Positions 1-7,227 of a stretch of 17,050 bases of DNA are shown piece by piece (positions within the stretch are counted from its first letter, which is position 1; the number at the start of each line of letters is the position of its first letter). A model generated the notes under the pieces. That model saw only the letters and a program-made list of their open reading frames with translations. It was not told the DNA's origin and made no database searches. The stretch is from positions 1 through 17,050 of the forward strand of contig DNDP01000102.1 of the NCBI GenBank assembly GCA_003484235.1, written 5' to 3'. Source of the stretch: Verrucomicrobiales bacterium (GTDB lineage: Bacteria; Verrucomicrobiota; Verrucomicrobiia; Limisphaerales; RI-55). Position numbers and translations under genes: made by a program.

Positions 1-355
1 GCCAAACGTTCCCTGCCCATGGACTTCCGACAGAGGAACAACTGCAAAGATAAGGCAGCTGCAACAAAGCACGCAGGGTCGAATCGCAGAATGAAGGAAC
101 GCCACGATCATGAGTCCCAAGGACGGGTTTGTAGACTTATAGCCCCCTTGGAACCACCAGAGCAACCAAGCTCTTTCAGTTGTTCCGGGCAAACTCCCAC
201 CCGCCTGATCAGCAACACCTTCGAGCGGAAGACTTGAACGAAACCACACGGAAGAAGAAAGACGGTCCGTTCATTCCGGCCGCTGTCAGGGCAAATTGCG
301 GCGGACAGCCTCGCCTTTTCCCGGAAGGCGGAGGATTGAATGCCGTTCCGTGGAG
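1..355. other. Non-coding or unresolved left edge
   Basis: I see no convincing gene here. A plus-strand open frame at 19-237 (72 codons) has low-complexity, atypical composition, no hydrophobic or family signature and no ribosome binding site, so I leave it out. On the minus strand an ATG at 18-20 could begin a gene running off the left edge, but only six codons are visible. A small dyad at 309-334 is listed separately. Confidence 0.5.
309..334 (-). terminator. Possible terminator hairpin after the vWA-like gene
   Basis: CCTCGCCTT (309-317) pairs with AAGGCGGAGG (325-334) with one bulged base and a 7-nt loop. It starts 22 bases past the stop of the minus-strand vWA-like gene, where a terminator is expected. 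There is no run of T after it in that direction, so intrinsic termination is uncertain. Confidence 0.35.
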
Positions 356-1690
356 CTAGCGTCGGGAAGATTCGTCAATTGAACGGGTGATATAACTGGG
401 ACCCGCGCTGGCCTTGGCGCGGCGCAGCAATACCCACGCAAGGAGTCCGGCCACCACGAAGAAGCACAGTCCGGCAACGAACAGACCACCGGCGGTCAGC
501 CAAGTTCCGGGATTTGCCGCGATTGGCGAAAGCGCTGATGAATCTCCAGGGGGCAGACTGGTGTTGCCCGGGGAAACGGCAGTCGCTGACGAACCGAATG
601 TATCGGATTCACCAATCCCTCCCTGGTTGGTGGAAGGCAGCACTGTAGGCGGTGATCCGGCAGTTTCATTTCCGGAGCCGACGCTGGCCGGGGAATCATT
701 GACCGGTTCGGTCACGACCGATGGCTTAGGCGTCGCTGGATTGGTGGACGCTGCTGACTCTTCCGGACGGGCGTCCGGGCCGGTCTGACTGACCGCTGGC
801 GCCTCATTGGCGGCGGCACCGACTTTGGGCGACTGACCTTCACCGGGCGTGGATTCCGTGTTGCGGGGATTGCCGCGTAGAATAATGGCACCCTCGCGTT
901 CCTCGTCCGGAATGCCGGGATCGACGCGGCGAACCGGCGGCGTTACGACCGCAACCACGGGCTTCACCTCTTCGGGCGGCTTGTCCCTTTCTGCGCGGGC
1001 ACGCCGCGCCTCTGCAAAGAGCGTTTCCCGCTCCTGATCGGTCAGGGCGGACACCGGCATCGGTGGAACGGACATGGTGAACACCGAGTCGTTGACAGAG
1101 TGCGCGACAATCTGGCCGTCCTGAATGCGGAGCGCCGTTACGAACGGACGACGCGACGCGATCATGCGCTCGGCATTGGCATCGAGGAAACCGTTGATCT
1201 GGTCCACACGCGGGATGCCTTCCAATCTCGTCACCGGTGCAGTCACCAAGAAAAGTGTCAGCTCATAGCCGAGCGCGACTGCGCCCTTCAGATGGTCCCC
1301 CAGCTCGACAATGTCGGTTGGACCGCTGTTGGTCGCTGATCGAACCCAGGCGGAGGCGAGCGAGGCCTTCTGCAGGCGGTTGTCCGGTGAGAGCATCTGC
1401 GGCACGAAACCCCGCAGGGTGGTCGTGTCGCCAAAGGTCCAGATCTCGAATACCGAGCCGTCTGGCATGTGCCCATTGGCACCCCGGTAAACCAGGTCGA
1501 AAACCGTCTGCCGGATGTCGTCATCCATCGAAGAGGTCGCCTCCGATTTTTCCACGGCGATGACGAACCTGGAGGGATTCTCCGGCGGAACAAACGGCGT
1601 GGCGCCGGGAGCGCCGACCGATTCCAGAATCATCCCCAGAACGATCGCCAACCAGATCGATCCCCGTGCTTTGGTGACGTGCATGCCCAT
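356..1690 (-). CDS. Secreted, C-terminally membrane-anchored protein with degenerate vWA-like domain
   Basis: I start this gene at ATG 1690 (444 aa) because the peptide from there is a clean signal sequence: a basic MGMHVTKARG n-region, the hydrophobic IWLAIVLGMI, then small residues. The frame stays open to 1867 and an earlier start cannot be excluded. Residues about 41-203 resemble a von Willebrand A fold: a first strand RFVIAVEKS, a helix, a second strand VFEIWTFGD, and a later strand LTLFLVTAP. The metal-binding DxSxS is not conserved, since VEKSEAT stands in its place, so metal-dependent ligand binding is doubtful. Residues about 240-390 are a Pro/Ser/Thr/Gly-rich linker, followed by one membrane segment near 397-422 and a short basic tail. 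The expected topology is a domain outside the inner membrane held by a C-terminal anchor. The gene is divergent from the htrA-like gene, so a shared regulatory region and an envelope role are possible. The exact function is unknown. Confidence 0.7.
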   Translation of the reverse strand: MGMHVTKARGSIWLAIVLGMILESVGAPGATPFVPPENPSRFVIAVEKSEATSSMDDDIRQTVFDLVYRGANGHMPDGSVFEIWTFGDTTTLRGFVPQMLSPDNRLQKASLASAWVRSATNSGPTDIVELGDHLKGAVALGYELTLFLVTAPVTRLEGIPRVDQINGFLDANAERMIASRRPFVTALRIQDGQIVAHSVNDSVFTMSVPPMPVSALTDQERETLFAEARRARAERDKPPEEVKPVVAVVTPPVRRVDPGIPDEEREGAIILRGNPRNTESTPGEGQSPKVGAAANEAPAVSQTGPDARPEESAASTNPATPKPSVVTEPVNDSPASVGSGNETAGSPPTVLPSTNQGGIGESDTFGSSATAVSPGNTSLPPGDSSALSPIAANPGTWLTAGGLFVAGLCFFVVAGLLAWVLLRRAKASAGPSYITRSIDESSRR

Positions 1691-1857
1691 CGAGCGGGAA
1701 AGATGGAGCAATTCACCGGGCGATGCCAGTCCGGTTTCAAGCCGGCCAATTGTCGCAAATTCGTCGATGGGACCGCAGTCCAGTCCGAAGTGCCGGCGGA
1801 TGAGCATGGCGATGATCGCCCCCCAAAATGAACGCGGCCGCAACCGCGAACGTGGGT

Positions 1858-1886
1858 TTGACAGCACCGTTTATCGGCAGGATCGT
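1858..1886 (+). promoter_or_regulatory. Candidate sigma70-type promoter for the HtrA-like protease
   Basis: A perfect -35 hexamer TTGACA at 1858-1863 is followed, after 17 bases, by GATCGT at 1881-1886. That hexamer keeps the important A2 and T6 of a -10 element but is otherwise weak. Transcription would start near 1893, giving a leader of about 46 bases before the ATG at 1939. The vWA-like gene on the other strand presumably has its promoter in the same 1691-1938 region, but I cannot place it. Confidence 0.4.
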
Positions 1887-1938
1887 TTTGAAGTCGCTGG
1901 CGGACCGCCCAACATAAGTGGTCGCCACCGCTGATTTC

Positions 1939-3465
1939 ATGAATTCTGAAACTCTTTCCTCCCCAGGGCAACGGCCACTGCTGGTCGCCGCCATTCTGTT
2001 TGTCACTTCGCTGGTGTCCGTGCTTCCTGCCGCCGCCGCTTCCAAGGCAATGGATCTGGCCCGACAGCTGAACGACGCGTTCGTCGAGGCGGCCGCCGAG
2101 GCATCCCGATCCGTCGTGGTAATCGAGGTGACCATGGCCCCCGAACCGTTGACGGCCGAGGACGCAGATTCGCTTCTCGAGCGGCTGCCGGACTGGTTCA
2201 AGGAGCAGTTTCTGCCCGAACAGGGTGGATCGGAAGACGCGCCCGCCCCCAGACCGCGCCCCCGGCAGCCGGAAACATTTCAGGCCAACGGGTCGGGCAT
2301 CATCATTCGCGAGGACGGCCACATTCTCACCAACGCCCACGTGGTTGATGGCGCGAAGACCATCCGCGTGCGCCTGCAGGACGGCCGCGAGTTCGATGCC
2401 GAGGTGCGGGGCATCGACGAACTGTCGGAGGTCGCGGTGATCCGGCTGCTGGACGAAAGCGTGAAAGATCTGCCGGTGGCGAAGTTTGCCGACTCGGACA
2501 AGGTACGGGTGGGCGAATACGCCATCGCGATCGGGACTCCCTATGCGCTCGACTACTCGGTGACGGTTGGCCATGTGAGCGCCAAAGGCCGGGCTGACAT
2601 CGTCCCCTGGTGGATGAACGGCAACAACATGGACCAGGATTTCATCCAGACCGATGCCAACATCAATCCGGGGAACAGCGGCGGCCCGCTGGTGAATCTG
2701 GATGGCCGGGTCATCGGCATCAACACGCTGATCCGGGGAATGGGAACCGGCATTGGATTCGCCATCCCCAGCAACCTCGCGCGAACCGTCGCCGACGAAC
2801 TGATCAAGACAGGCACCTACCAGCGCGCCTGGCTTGGAATCGAAATCATCGACCTGAACGACTTTCGCGACAGGGAATCACTTGCGCCCGGGGTCAAGCA
2901 TGGGCTGGTGGTTCGCGGAATTCCTGCCGGCGCTCCGGCCGCGTCGTCGGACCTCAAGCCATCCGACGTAATCGTCTCGGTGAACAACCGGCCGGTGAAG
3001 AACATTCAGGATCTGCGGGCTGAAGTTCGCTCCAAACCGTTGGGCTCGACGCTGGACATCGGCGTCGTCAGGCGCGGCAAAGAACTCAAGCTGAAGGTCG
3101 AAACCGGCAGCCTGACCGAAGAACAGTTCGCCCGCATCCGCGGCGGGGTTCCGCGAAACTCGACGCCTCCTCCCGAAGTGGTGCCGCTGGGAATCGAGGT
3201 CGCCCCGCTAAGTCCGGAGCTGCGTGAGAAGTTCGGACTCACCCAGGAAAAGGGTGTGGTGATCACGGGAGTGCGCCCCGGGAGCCCGGCGGCGGATCTG
3301 GACCTGACTCCGGGAATGGTCATCACCGATCTGGACTACAAATCGGTCGACACGCTCGAGGACTACCAACAGCTGGTGAAGAAGGCCGACCCCGCCAAAG
3401 GCGTGGTCATCAACTATTCCGACGCGGATGGAAACAGCCGGTTTGCCGTGCTCAAGGAGGAGTAG
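1939..3465 (+). CDS. htrA: HtrA/DegP-family periplasmic serine protease, two PDZ domains, Glu at the catalytic Asp position
   Basis: This is a DegP/DegQ-type envelope quality-control protease of 508 aa. I chose ATG 1939 because it leads straight into a signal peptide (residues about 1-33, ending VLPAAAAS). An in-frame GTG at 1918 would add seven residues. The chymotrypsin-fold domain spans about 110-290, with His134 in TNAHVVDG and Ser247 in NPGNSGGPL. PDZ1 covers about 295-388 and PDZ2 about 416-508. An acidic, Pro/Arg-rich stretch at about 95-113 sits where DegP carries its variable LA loop. The oddity is the third triad residue. The stretch FDAEVRGIDELSEVAVIRL aligns without gaps to the DegP region around its catalytic Asp, and that Asp is Glu164 here. 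It lies exactly 30 residues after the His, the same spacing as DegP His105-Asp135. The protein may be a slow protease or mainly a chaperone. It converges on ppk1. Confidence 0.93.
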   Translation: MNSETLSSPGQRPLLVAAILFVTSLVSVLPAAAASKAMDLARQLNDAFVEAAAEASRSVVVIEVTMAPEPLTAEDADSLLERLPDWFKEQFLPEQGGSEDAPAPRPRPRQPETFQANGSGIIIREDGHILTNAHVVDGAKTIRVRLQDGREFDAEVRGIDELSEVAVIRLLDESVKDLPVAKFADSDKVRVGEYAIAIGTPYALDYSVTVGHVSAKGRADIVPWWMNGNNMDQDFIQTDANINPGNSGGPLVNLDGRVIGINTLIRGMGTGIGFAIPSNLARTVADELIKTGTYQRAWLGIEIIDLNDFRDRESLAPGVKHGLVVRGIPAGAPAASSDLKPSDVIVSVNNRPVKNIQDLRAEVRSKPLGSTLDIGVVRRGKELKLKVETGSLTEEQFARIRGGVPRNSTPPPEVVPLGIEVAPLSPELREKFGLTQEKGVVITGVRPGSPAADLDLTPGMVITDLDYKSVDTLEDYQQLVKKADPAKGVVINYSDADGNSRFAVLKEE

Positions 3466-3467
3466 GC

Positions 3468-3483
3468 CAGGCCGCCCGGCCTG
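3468..3483. terminator. Short GC-rich hairpin between convergent genes
   Basis: CAGGCC (3468-3473) and GGCCTG (3478-3483) form a 6-bp stem with a 4-nt loop. It lies in the 39-base gap between the stops of the htrA-like gene and ppk1, so it could serve both transcripts. No strong T-run follows on either side, so it is only a weak candidate. Confidence 0.35.
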
Positions 3484-3504
3484 TTCAATCCCGGGCAATT
3501 GGGT

Positions 3505-5649
3505 TCAGATGGCAGGCCGATCCGCAAGCTTGACCCGCGGATACTTGCCCTTTTTGCCGCGGGTTGAGTCCTTCGGAGCCTGAATCGAAACCCGCCTGAT
3601 GAACTCGGACTGGCTGCGGACGACTGGAGTGCCTTTCTTGACTACGACCCGACGATAGCTGCCGTCCGCCCGCAACACCCTGGCCTTGGAATTGTCGGCC
3701 AGCGGCAGCGCGAGAAGTTCGCTGATGATCCGTTCGCGGAGCCTGCCGTCCTCGACCGGGAACACGATCTCGATCCGGCGGAAAAAATTGCGCGGCATCC
3801 AGTCGGCGCTGCCCAGAAACACCTCGGGCTGGCAGGCATTCTCGAAGTAGTAGATCCGGGGATGTTCGAGGAACCTGTCCACAATGCTGCGGACACGGAT
3901 ATTGTCGCTGATCCCCTTCAGTTGTGGACGCAGACAACAGATGCCCCGGACAATCAGGTCGATCTTCACGCCCGCCTGGGACGCGCGATAAAGCGCCTCG
4001 ATCATGTCCCGGTCCACCAGCGAGTTCATCTTGGCGATGACCCGGGCCGGCAGTCCGCGCCCGGCATTCTTCACTTCGCGTTCGATCAATCCGAGCATCT
4101 GGGTGTGGAGCTCGAACGGGGCGACGAGAAACTTTCGCATCCCCTGGAACTGGCAAATGCCGGTGAGCAGGTTGAAGAGGTCGGTGGCATCCTCGCCGTA
4201 CTCCGGGCGGCAGGTGAGCAGCCCCACGTCCGTGTAGTGGCGGGCCGTCGCGGCGTTGTAGTTGCCGGTGCTGAGATGCACATAGCGCCGGATCCGGTCG
4301 GCATCCCGGCGAACCACCAGCGAGATCTTGCAGTGGATCTTGTAGCCCACGAGCCCGTACACGACATGGACTCCCGCCTCCTCCAGCTTGCGCGCCCAGC
4401 TGATGTTGTTCGCCTCGTCGAACCGCGCCTTGAGTTCGACGACCGCCGTCACCTGCTTGCCGTTGCGGACGCCGTCCATCAACGCACCAACGACCCGGGG
4501 ATCGCCACCCGTCCGATACAGGGTCTGCTTGATGGCCAGCACCCGGGGATCGACGGCCGCCTCCTGCAGGAAGTGCACGACCGAGTCAAAGCTCTCGTAG
4601 GGATGATGCAGCAGTATGTCGCCCTCCCGGATCGCCGCGAACATGTCCTCCTCGCCGCGGAGCGTCGCCGCGATAGGTGCCAGAAACGGCGGCTCCCGCA
4701 GCTCCGGAGAGTGGTCGCCCTCATAGACCGTCATGAGGCGGGTCGGATTGATGGGTCCGTCGATGATGTACAGGTCATCCTCCTCGAGCTGCAGATGTTC
4801 GAGCAGGCGCCGGCGGATCTCCATGGGACAATCCTTCTCCAGTTCGAGCCGCACGGCCGCGCCCTTGCGGCGGTTGTGCAGCTCGTTTTCCACGGCCCGG
4901 AGCAGGTTGACCGTGTCCTCCTCGTCGATGTAAAGCTCGCTGTTGCGGGTCGCGCGAAACCGCCACCAGCCCTTGATCCGCGCTCCGGGGAACAGGTCCG
5001 AAAGGTTGGCACCGATGAGATCACCGAGAAAGACATAGTCGCGCCGCGATTCCGGCCCCGGCAAACGTACCAGCCGGGGCAGTACCCGGGGAATCTGCAC
5101 GATCGCCATCCGCCATTCCGTCTGTCCGCGATGGGTCACCTCCAGCTCCACGATCATGTTGAGCGACTTGTTCTGCAACTGGGGAAAGGGATGGGCCGTG
5201 CCGATGCCCAGCGGAGTGAGGACGGGGCTCACCTCCTCGCGATAGAACCTTTCCACGTGCATCAGATCCGGCTGCTTGAGGTCCTGCATGCGGATGAACC
5301 GGATGCCCTTGCGCGCCAGCGCGGGGCGCAGGCTCTCGCGCCAGCAACGGTACTGCATCTCCACCATCTGCCGCACCCGTCGAGTGACGAGGCTCAGGGT
5401 TTCAGACGCCGTCAGACCGTCCTCCGAGCGCTCGACGACGTCGCTCTCCATCGCCTGCTTCAGGCCGGCAACGCGAACCTCGAAAAACTCGTCGAGGTTC
5501 GAGCTGACGATGCAGAAGAACTTCACCCGCTCGAGCAGCGGCGTCGAGGCATCGAGGGCCTCGTCGAGCACCCGCTGGTTGAACTCCAGCCAGCTCAGCT
5601 CACGGTTGATGAAGTGCTTCGGTTCAAATGGCTTGATGACGCTGTCCAT
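3505..5649 (-). CDS. ppk1: Polyphosphate kinase 1
   Basis: PPK1 reversibly transfers the terminal phosphate of ATP to inorganic polyphosphate through a phosphohistidine intermediate. The 714-aa length is normal for the family. The order of domains is the expected one: an N-terminal helical domain (about 10-115, starting FINRELSWLEFNQRVLDEA), a middle domain (about 125-305), and two phospholipase D-like C-terminal domains (about 335-690). His439 in YKIHCK is the autophosphorylated histidine, equivalent to E. coli His435. It is followed by the conserved STGNYN. His596 in FLEHPRIYYF matches the second essential histidine (E. coli His592), with the same four-residue offset. SADWMPRNFFRR is also typical. 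The last 25 or so residues are a basic tail. No ribosome binding site precedes the ATG at 5649. I see no ppx or pho-regulon gene beside it. The gene lies 84 bases downstream of the DUF6807 gene on the same strand and could be co-transcribed with it. Confidence 0.97.
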   Translation of the reverse strand: MDSVIKPFEPKHFINRELSWLEFNQRVLDEALDASTPLLERVKFFCIVSSNLDEFFEVRVAGLKQAMESDVVERSEDGLTASETLSLVTRRVRQMVEMQYRCWRESLRPALARKGIRFIRMQDLKQPDLMHVERFYREEVSPVLTPLGIGTAHPFPQLQNKSLNMIVELEVTHRGQTEWRMAIVQIPRVLPRLVRLPGPESRRDYVFLGDLIGANLSDLFPGARIKGWWRFRATRNSELYIDEEDTVNLLRAVENELHNRRKGAAVRLELEKDCPMEIRRRLLEHLQLEEDDLYIIDGPINPTRLMTVYEGDHSPELREPPFLAPIAATLRGEEDMFAAIREGDILLHHPYESFDSVVHFLQEAAVDPRVLAIKQTLYRTGGDPRVVGALMDGVRNGKQVTAVVELKARFDEANNISWARKLEEAGVHVVYGLVGYKIHCKISLVVRRDADRIRRYVHLSTGNYNAATARHYTDVGLLTCRPEYGEDATDLFNLLTGICQFQGMRKFLVAPFELHTQMLGLIEREVKNAGRGLPARVIAKMNSLVDRDMIEALYRASQAGVKIDLIVRGICCLRPQLKGISDNIRVRSIVDRFLEHPRIYYFENACQPEVFLGSADWMPRNFFRRIEIVFPVEDGRLRERIISELLALPLADNSKARVLRADGSYRRVVVKKGTPVVRSQSEFIRRVSIQAPKDSTRGKKGKYPRVKLADRPAI

Positions 5650-5733
5650 GATGCAAACGGGCCGCCAGAATAGGGGGGGCCACGTGAAACGCGAGTGACT
5701 TTTGCGTTCCGGCGGCGCGGTGGGTGCGGGGAC

Positions 5734-6750
5734 TCATTCCCGCCGGCCCGAGAACGATTGCCATGCCGTTTCGAGCACTTCCCCCGAAGGAGACTCGCCG
5801 TGCACGAACACTCCGTACCTGAGTTCCAAGGTCGCCCCCTTTGGCAGCTTCACCGGCGACGCGTGTGAAAAGGAGGCACCCATCCAGCCGTCGTTTCGGA
5901 CATGGAACACGGCTGGATGGTTTGGGTTGTCCGCGTGGTCCATCAGCGAGAGACCTTCGACCTCTCCGATGGCCACCGCACCGGAATAATCCACCCACCT
6001 TGCACGTTTCCAGAAGACTTCCGCTTCATTCACCCCGCCCTCGGAATTCAAGATACGCCCACCGCCGTCATTGACTCCCATAGATTTGGCGACCCGCACT
6101 CCCACGAATCCGAACGGAGTCCTGCCGAACTCGACGTCGACCACAGCGAGCAGCCTGAATGCAACGGTCAGAAGCCAACCTTCCGTCGAGGTCGCCTCGA
6201 CGCCGATGGTGCGGGTTTCCCGGAGCAACGGGCGACCGTCACCGTCCAGCCATTCGTTTTCGGTTACCGCCGCAGCCCGTTGATCACCATCCTCCAGCTT
6301 GATGATGCGCCGGTGGACGATCCGGCCGGCACCGCGGTCACCCCAAAAATCAACCCCGTTGACGTCATGGTGAGAAATCCAAACTGAATTGTGGTGGCTG
6401 TGGCCCTCGGGATCGTGTGGGTGGCCAAGCCGCGTCAACTCGCGCCCGGACGGTCCGATGACCGGAAAGAGGAATGGTCGACGCAGAGCAGGCCCATAGT
6501 GCAGTCGGGTCAGTTCATGCCCTTCGCGCCTGAAGCTGATCTGATGTTCCGGCTGCGGGACAGCCTGATACTTTGGCACCGGTCTGGGCTGAAGTCCGTC
6601 CGCCCCCACTGCAGTGCGTGCCAGCAGGGCGAGAATTCCCATGCACAATATGCGACTCCAGCCGGTGAAGACTGCCGGCCACGCCGACGGCTGGTTCAAA
6701 GCCGACCCGACAAGGTTCAAGGAGCAGCACCTTTGTAGCGCTTTGTTCAT
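5734..6750 (-). CDS. Secreted DUF6807 ('PmoA-like') family protein
   Basis: This is a 338-aa protein of the family labelled DUF6807 or 'methane oxygenase PmoA' in databases. That label is misleading: these are soluble, probably sugar-active beta-sandwich-type proteins of Planctomycetes, Verrucomicrobia and Bacteroidetes, not particulate methane monooxygenase. The family hallmark is present at residues about 110-138: a His-rich run containing HPHDPEGHSHHNSVW and then DVNGVDFWGD. A signal peptide is formed by WSRILCMGILALLARTAVGA (residues about 31-50). The frame stays open to a TTG at 6906, but that lies inside the tRNA gene, so I use ATG 6750. ATG 6642, which has a GGAG 13 bases upstream, is an alternative that gives a short signal peptide. 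The gene starts 95 bases after the tRNA on the same strand. Its role in carbohydrate use is inferred from the family's usual company; no sugar-related gene is adjacent here. Confidence 0.82.
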   Translation of the reverse strand: MNKALQRCCSLNLVGSALNQPSAWPAVFTGWSRILCMGILALLARTAVGADGLQPRPVPKYQAVPQPEHQISFRREGHELTRLHYGPALRRPFLFPVIGPSGRELTRLGHPHDPEGHSHHNSVWISHHDVNGVDFWGDRGAGRIVHRRIIKLEDGDQRAAAVTENEWLDGDGRPLLRETRTIGVEATSTEGWLLTVAFRLLAVVDVEFGRTPFGFVGVRVAKSMGVNDGGGRILNSEGGVNEAEVFWKRARWVDYSGAVAIGEVEGLSLMDHADNPNHPAVFHVRNDGWMGASFSHASPVKLPKGATLELRYGVFVHGESPSGEVLETAWQSFSGRRE

Positions 6751-6845
6751 GGAAAAAGTCTCGGGCGGAGGGCGCATCTCGGGCAAGCCTCGGTTTCCGG
6801 GGTTGGGACGGCAAAGAAACGCTGGGTGCCTGAGGGGGAAGAAAA

Positions 6846-6921
6846 TGGAGCGGGCGAAGAGACTCGAACTCTCGACATTCACCTTGGCAAGGTGACGCTC
6901 TACCAACTGAGCTACGCCCGC
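6846..6921 (-). tRNA. tRNA-Gly (anticodon GCC), CCA encoded
   Basis: Read on the minus strand from 6921, this folds as a complete tRNA. The acceptor is GCGGGCG/CGCCCGC, the D arm contains TAGCTCAGTTGGTAGAGC, and the anticodon stem-loop is TCACC-TTGCCAA-GGTGA with GCC as anticodon. The T arm contains GAGAGTTCGAGTCTC and the discriminator base is T at 6849. Bases 6848-6846 supply an encoded CCA tail. The GCC anticodon reads GGC and GGU glycine codons. A T-rich TTTTCTT follows directly after the CCA and may help end the transcript. Confidence 0.97.
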
Positions 6922-6939
6922 TCACGGAAAGCGGGCGTG

Positions 6940-6968
6940 AGAATCCCCGTCGTGCCGCGTCATTGCAA
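6940..6968 (-). promoter_or_regulatory. Candidate tRNA-Gly promoter with GC-rich discriminator
   Basis: On the minus strand TTGCAA (6968-6963) and GATTCT (6945-6940) are separated by 17 bases, a weak but correctly spaced sigma70-like pair. Transcription would begin near 6933, about 12 bases before the mature tRNA. Between the -10 and the start lies CGCCCGC, a GC-rich discriminator of the kind known to make stable-RNA promoters sensitive to the stringent response in well-studied bacteria. Assignment by position and motif only. Confidence 0.4.
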
Positions 6969-7173
6969 GACTTTTGTTGGGATCCAGAACCCGTTCATTC
7001 ACGGGGATAAACACCCACCGTAATCCGACTACGCATGTCCGATTTTGGGCCAGCCCCTCACATGCCGTGGCAGCCGGTTTCGGCGTGCTGCAACCCCTCC
7101 TATGATCCAAATCGTTCACTGCCATGATTTTCATTGAAAAGGTTCCTGTCCTGGGCTGGAGAATGCGAGGGAT

Positions 7174-7196
7174 GCCAACCGGCCGTGCAGGTTGGC
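7174..7196 (+). repeat. Leader hairpin upstream of the DUF1800 gene
   Basis: GCCAACC (7174-7180) and GGTTGGC (7190-7196) form a perfect 7-bp stem with a 9-nt loop, followed by TTTG. In the mRNA leader it would sit just upstream of the start region. It could be an attenuator, an RNA-stabilising element or a chance structure. Confidence 0.35.
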
Positions 7197-7227
7197 TTTG
7201 TCCGTGCTCAACTCCCGCCACCATCAT

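Larger units (their letters stand above)
6922..7227. promoter_or_regulatory. Divergent intergenic region; leader of the DUF1800-DUF1501 unit
   Basis: This stretch of about 300 bases separates the tRNA (leftward) from the DUF1800 gene (rightward) and holds no credible ORF. Three possible signals serve the rightward unit. TATGAT at 7101-7106 is a one-mismatch -10, but its -35 (TTTCGG, 17 bases upstream) is poor. A small dyad TTTTC-ATT-GAAAA lies at 7128-7140. A 7-bp hairpin GCCAACC/GGTTGGC lies at 7174-7196, ending about 30 bases before the ATG. None is conclusive. Confidence 0.4.

Noticed and set aside
1630..2574. 314-codon minus-strand frame across the htrA 5' region
   Set aside because: It overlaps both the vWA-like gene start and htrA coding sequence and has no recognisable domain.
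3862..5673. 603-codon plus-strand open frame opposite ppk1
   Set aside because: It is the antisense of an unmistakable ppk1. The translation is rich in Arg, His, Leu and Asp with no domain, which is usual for GC-rich antisense frames.
5734..6750. Particulate methane monooxygenase subunit
   Set aside because: The database label 'PmoA' for this family is a misnomer. The protein has one signal segment and no multi-helix membrane domain.
6751..6906. Extended N-terminus of the DUF6807 gene to the TTG at 6906
   Set aside because: The extension lies inside the tRNA gene. The ATG at 6750 leads to the signal peptide.
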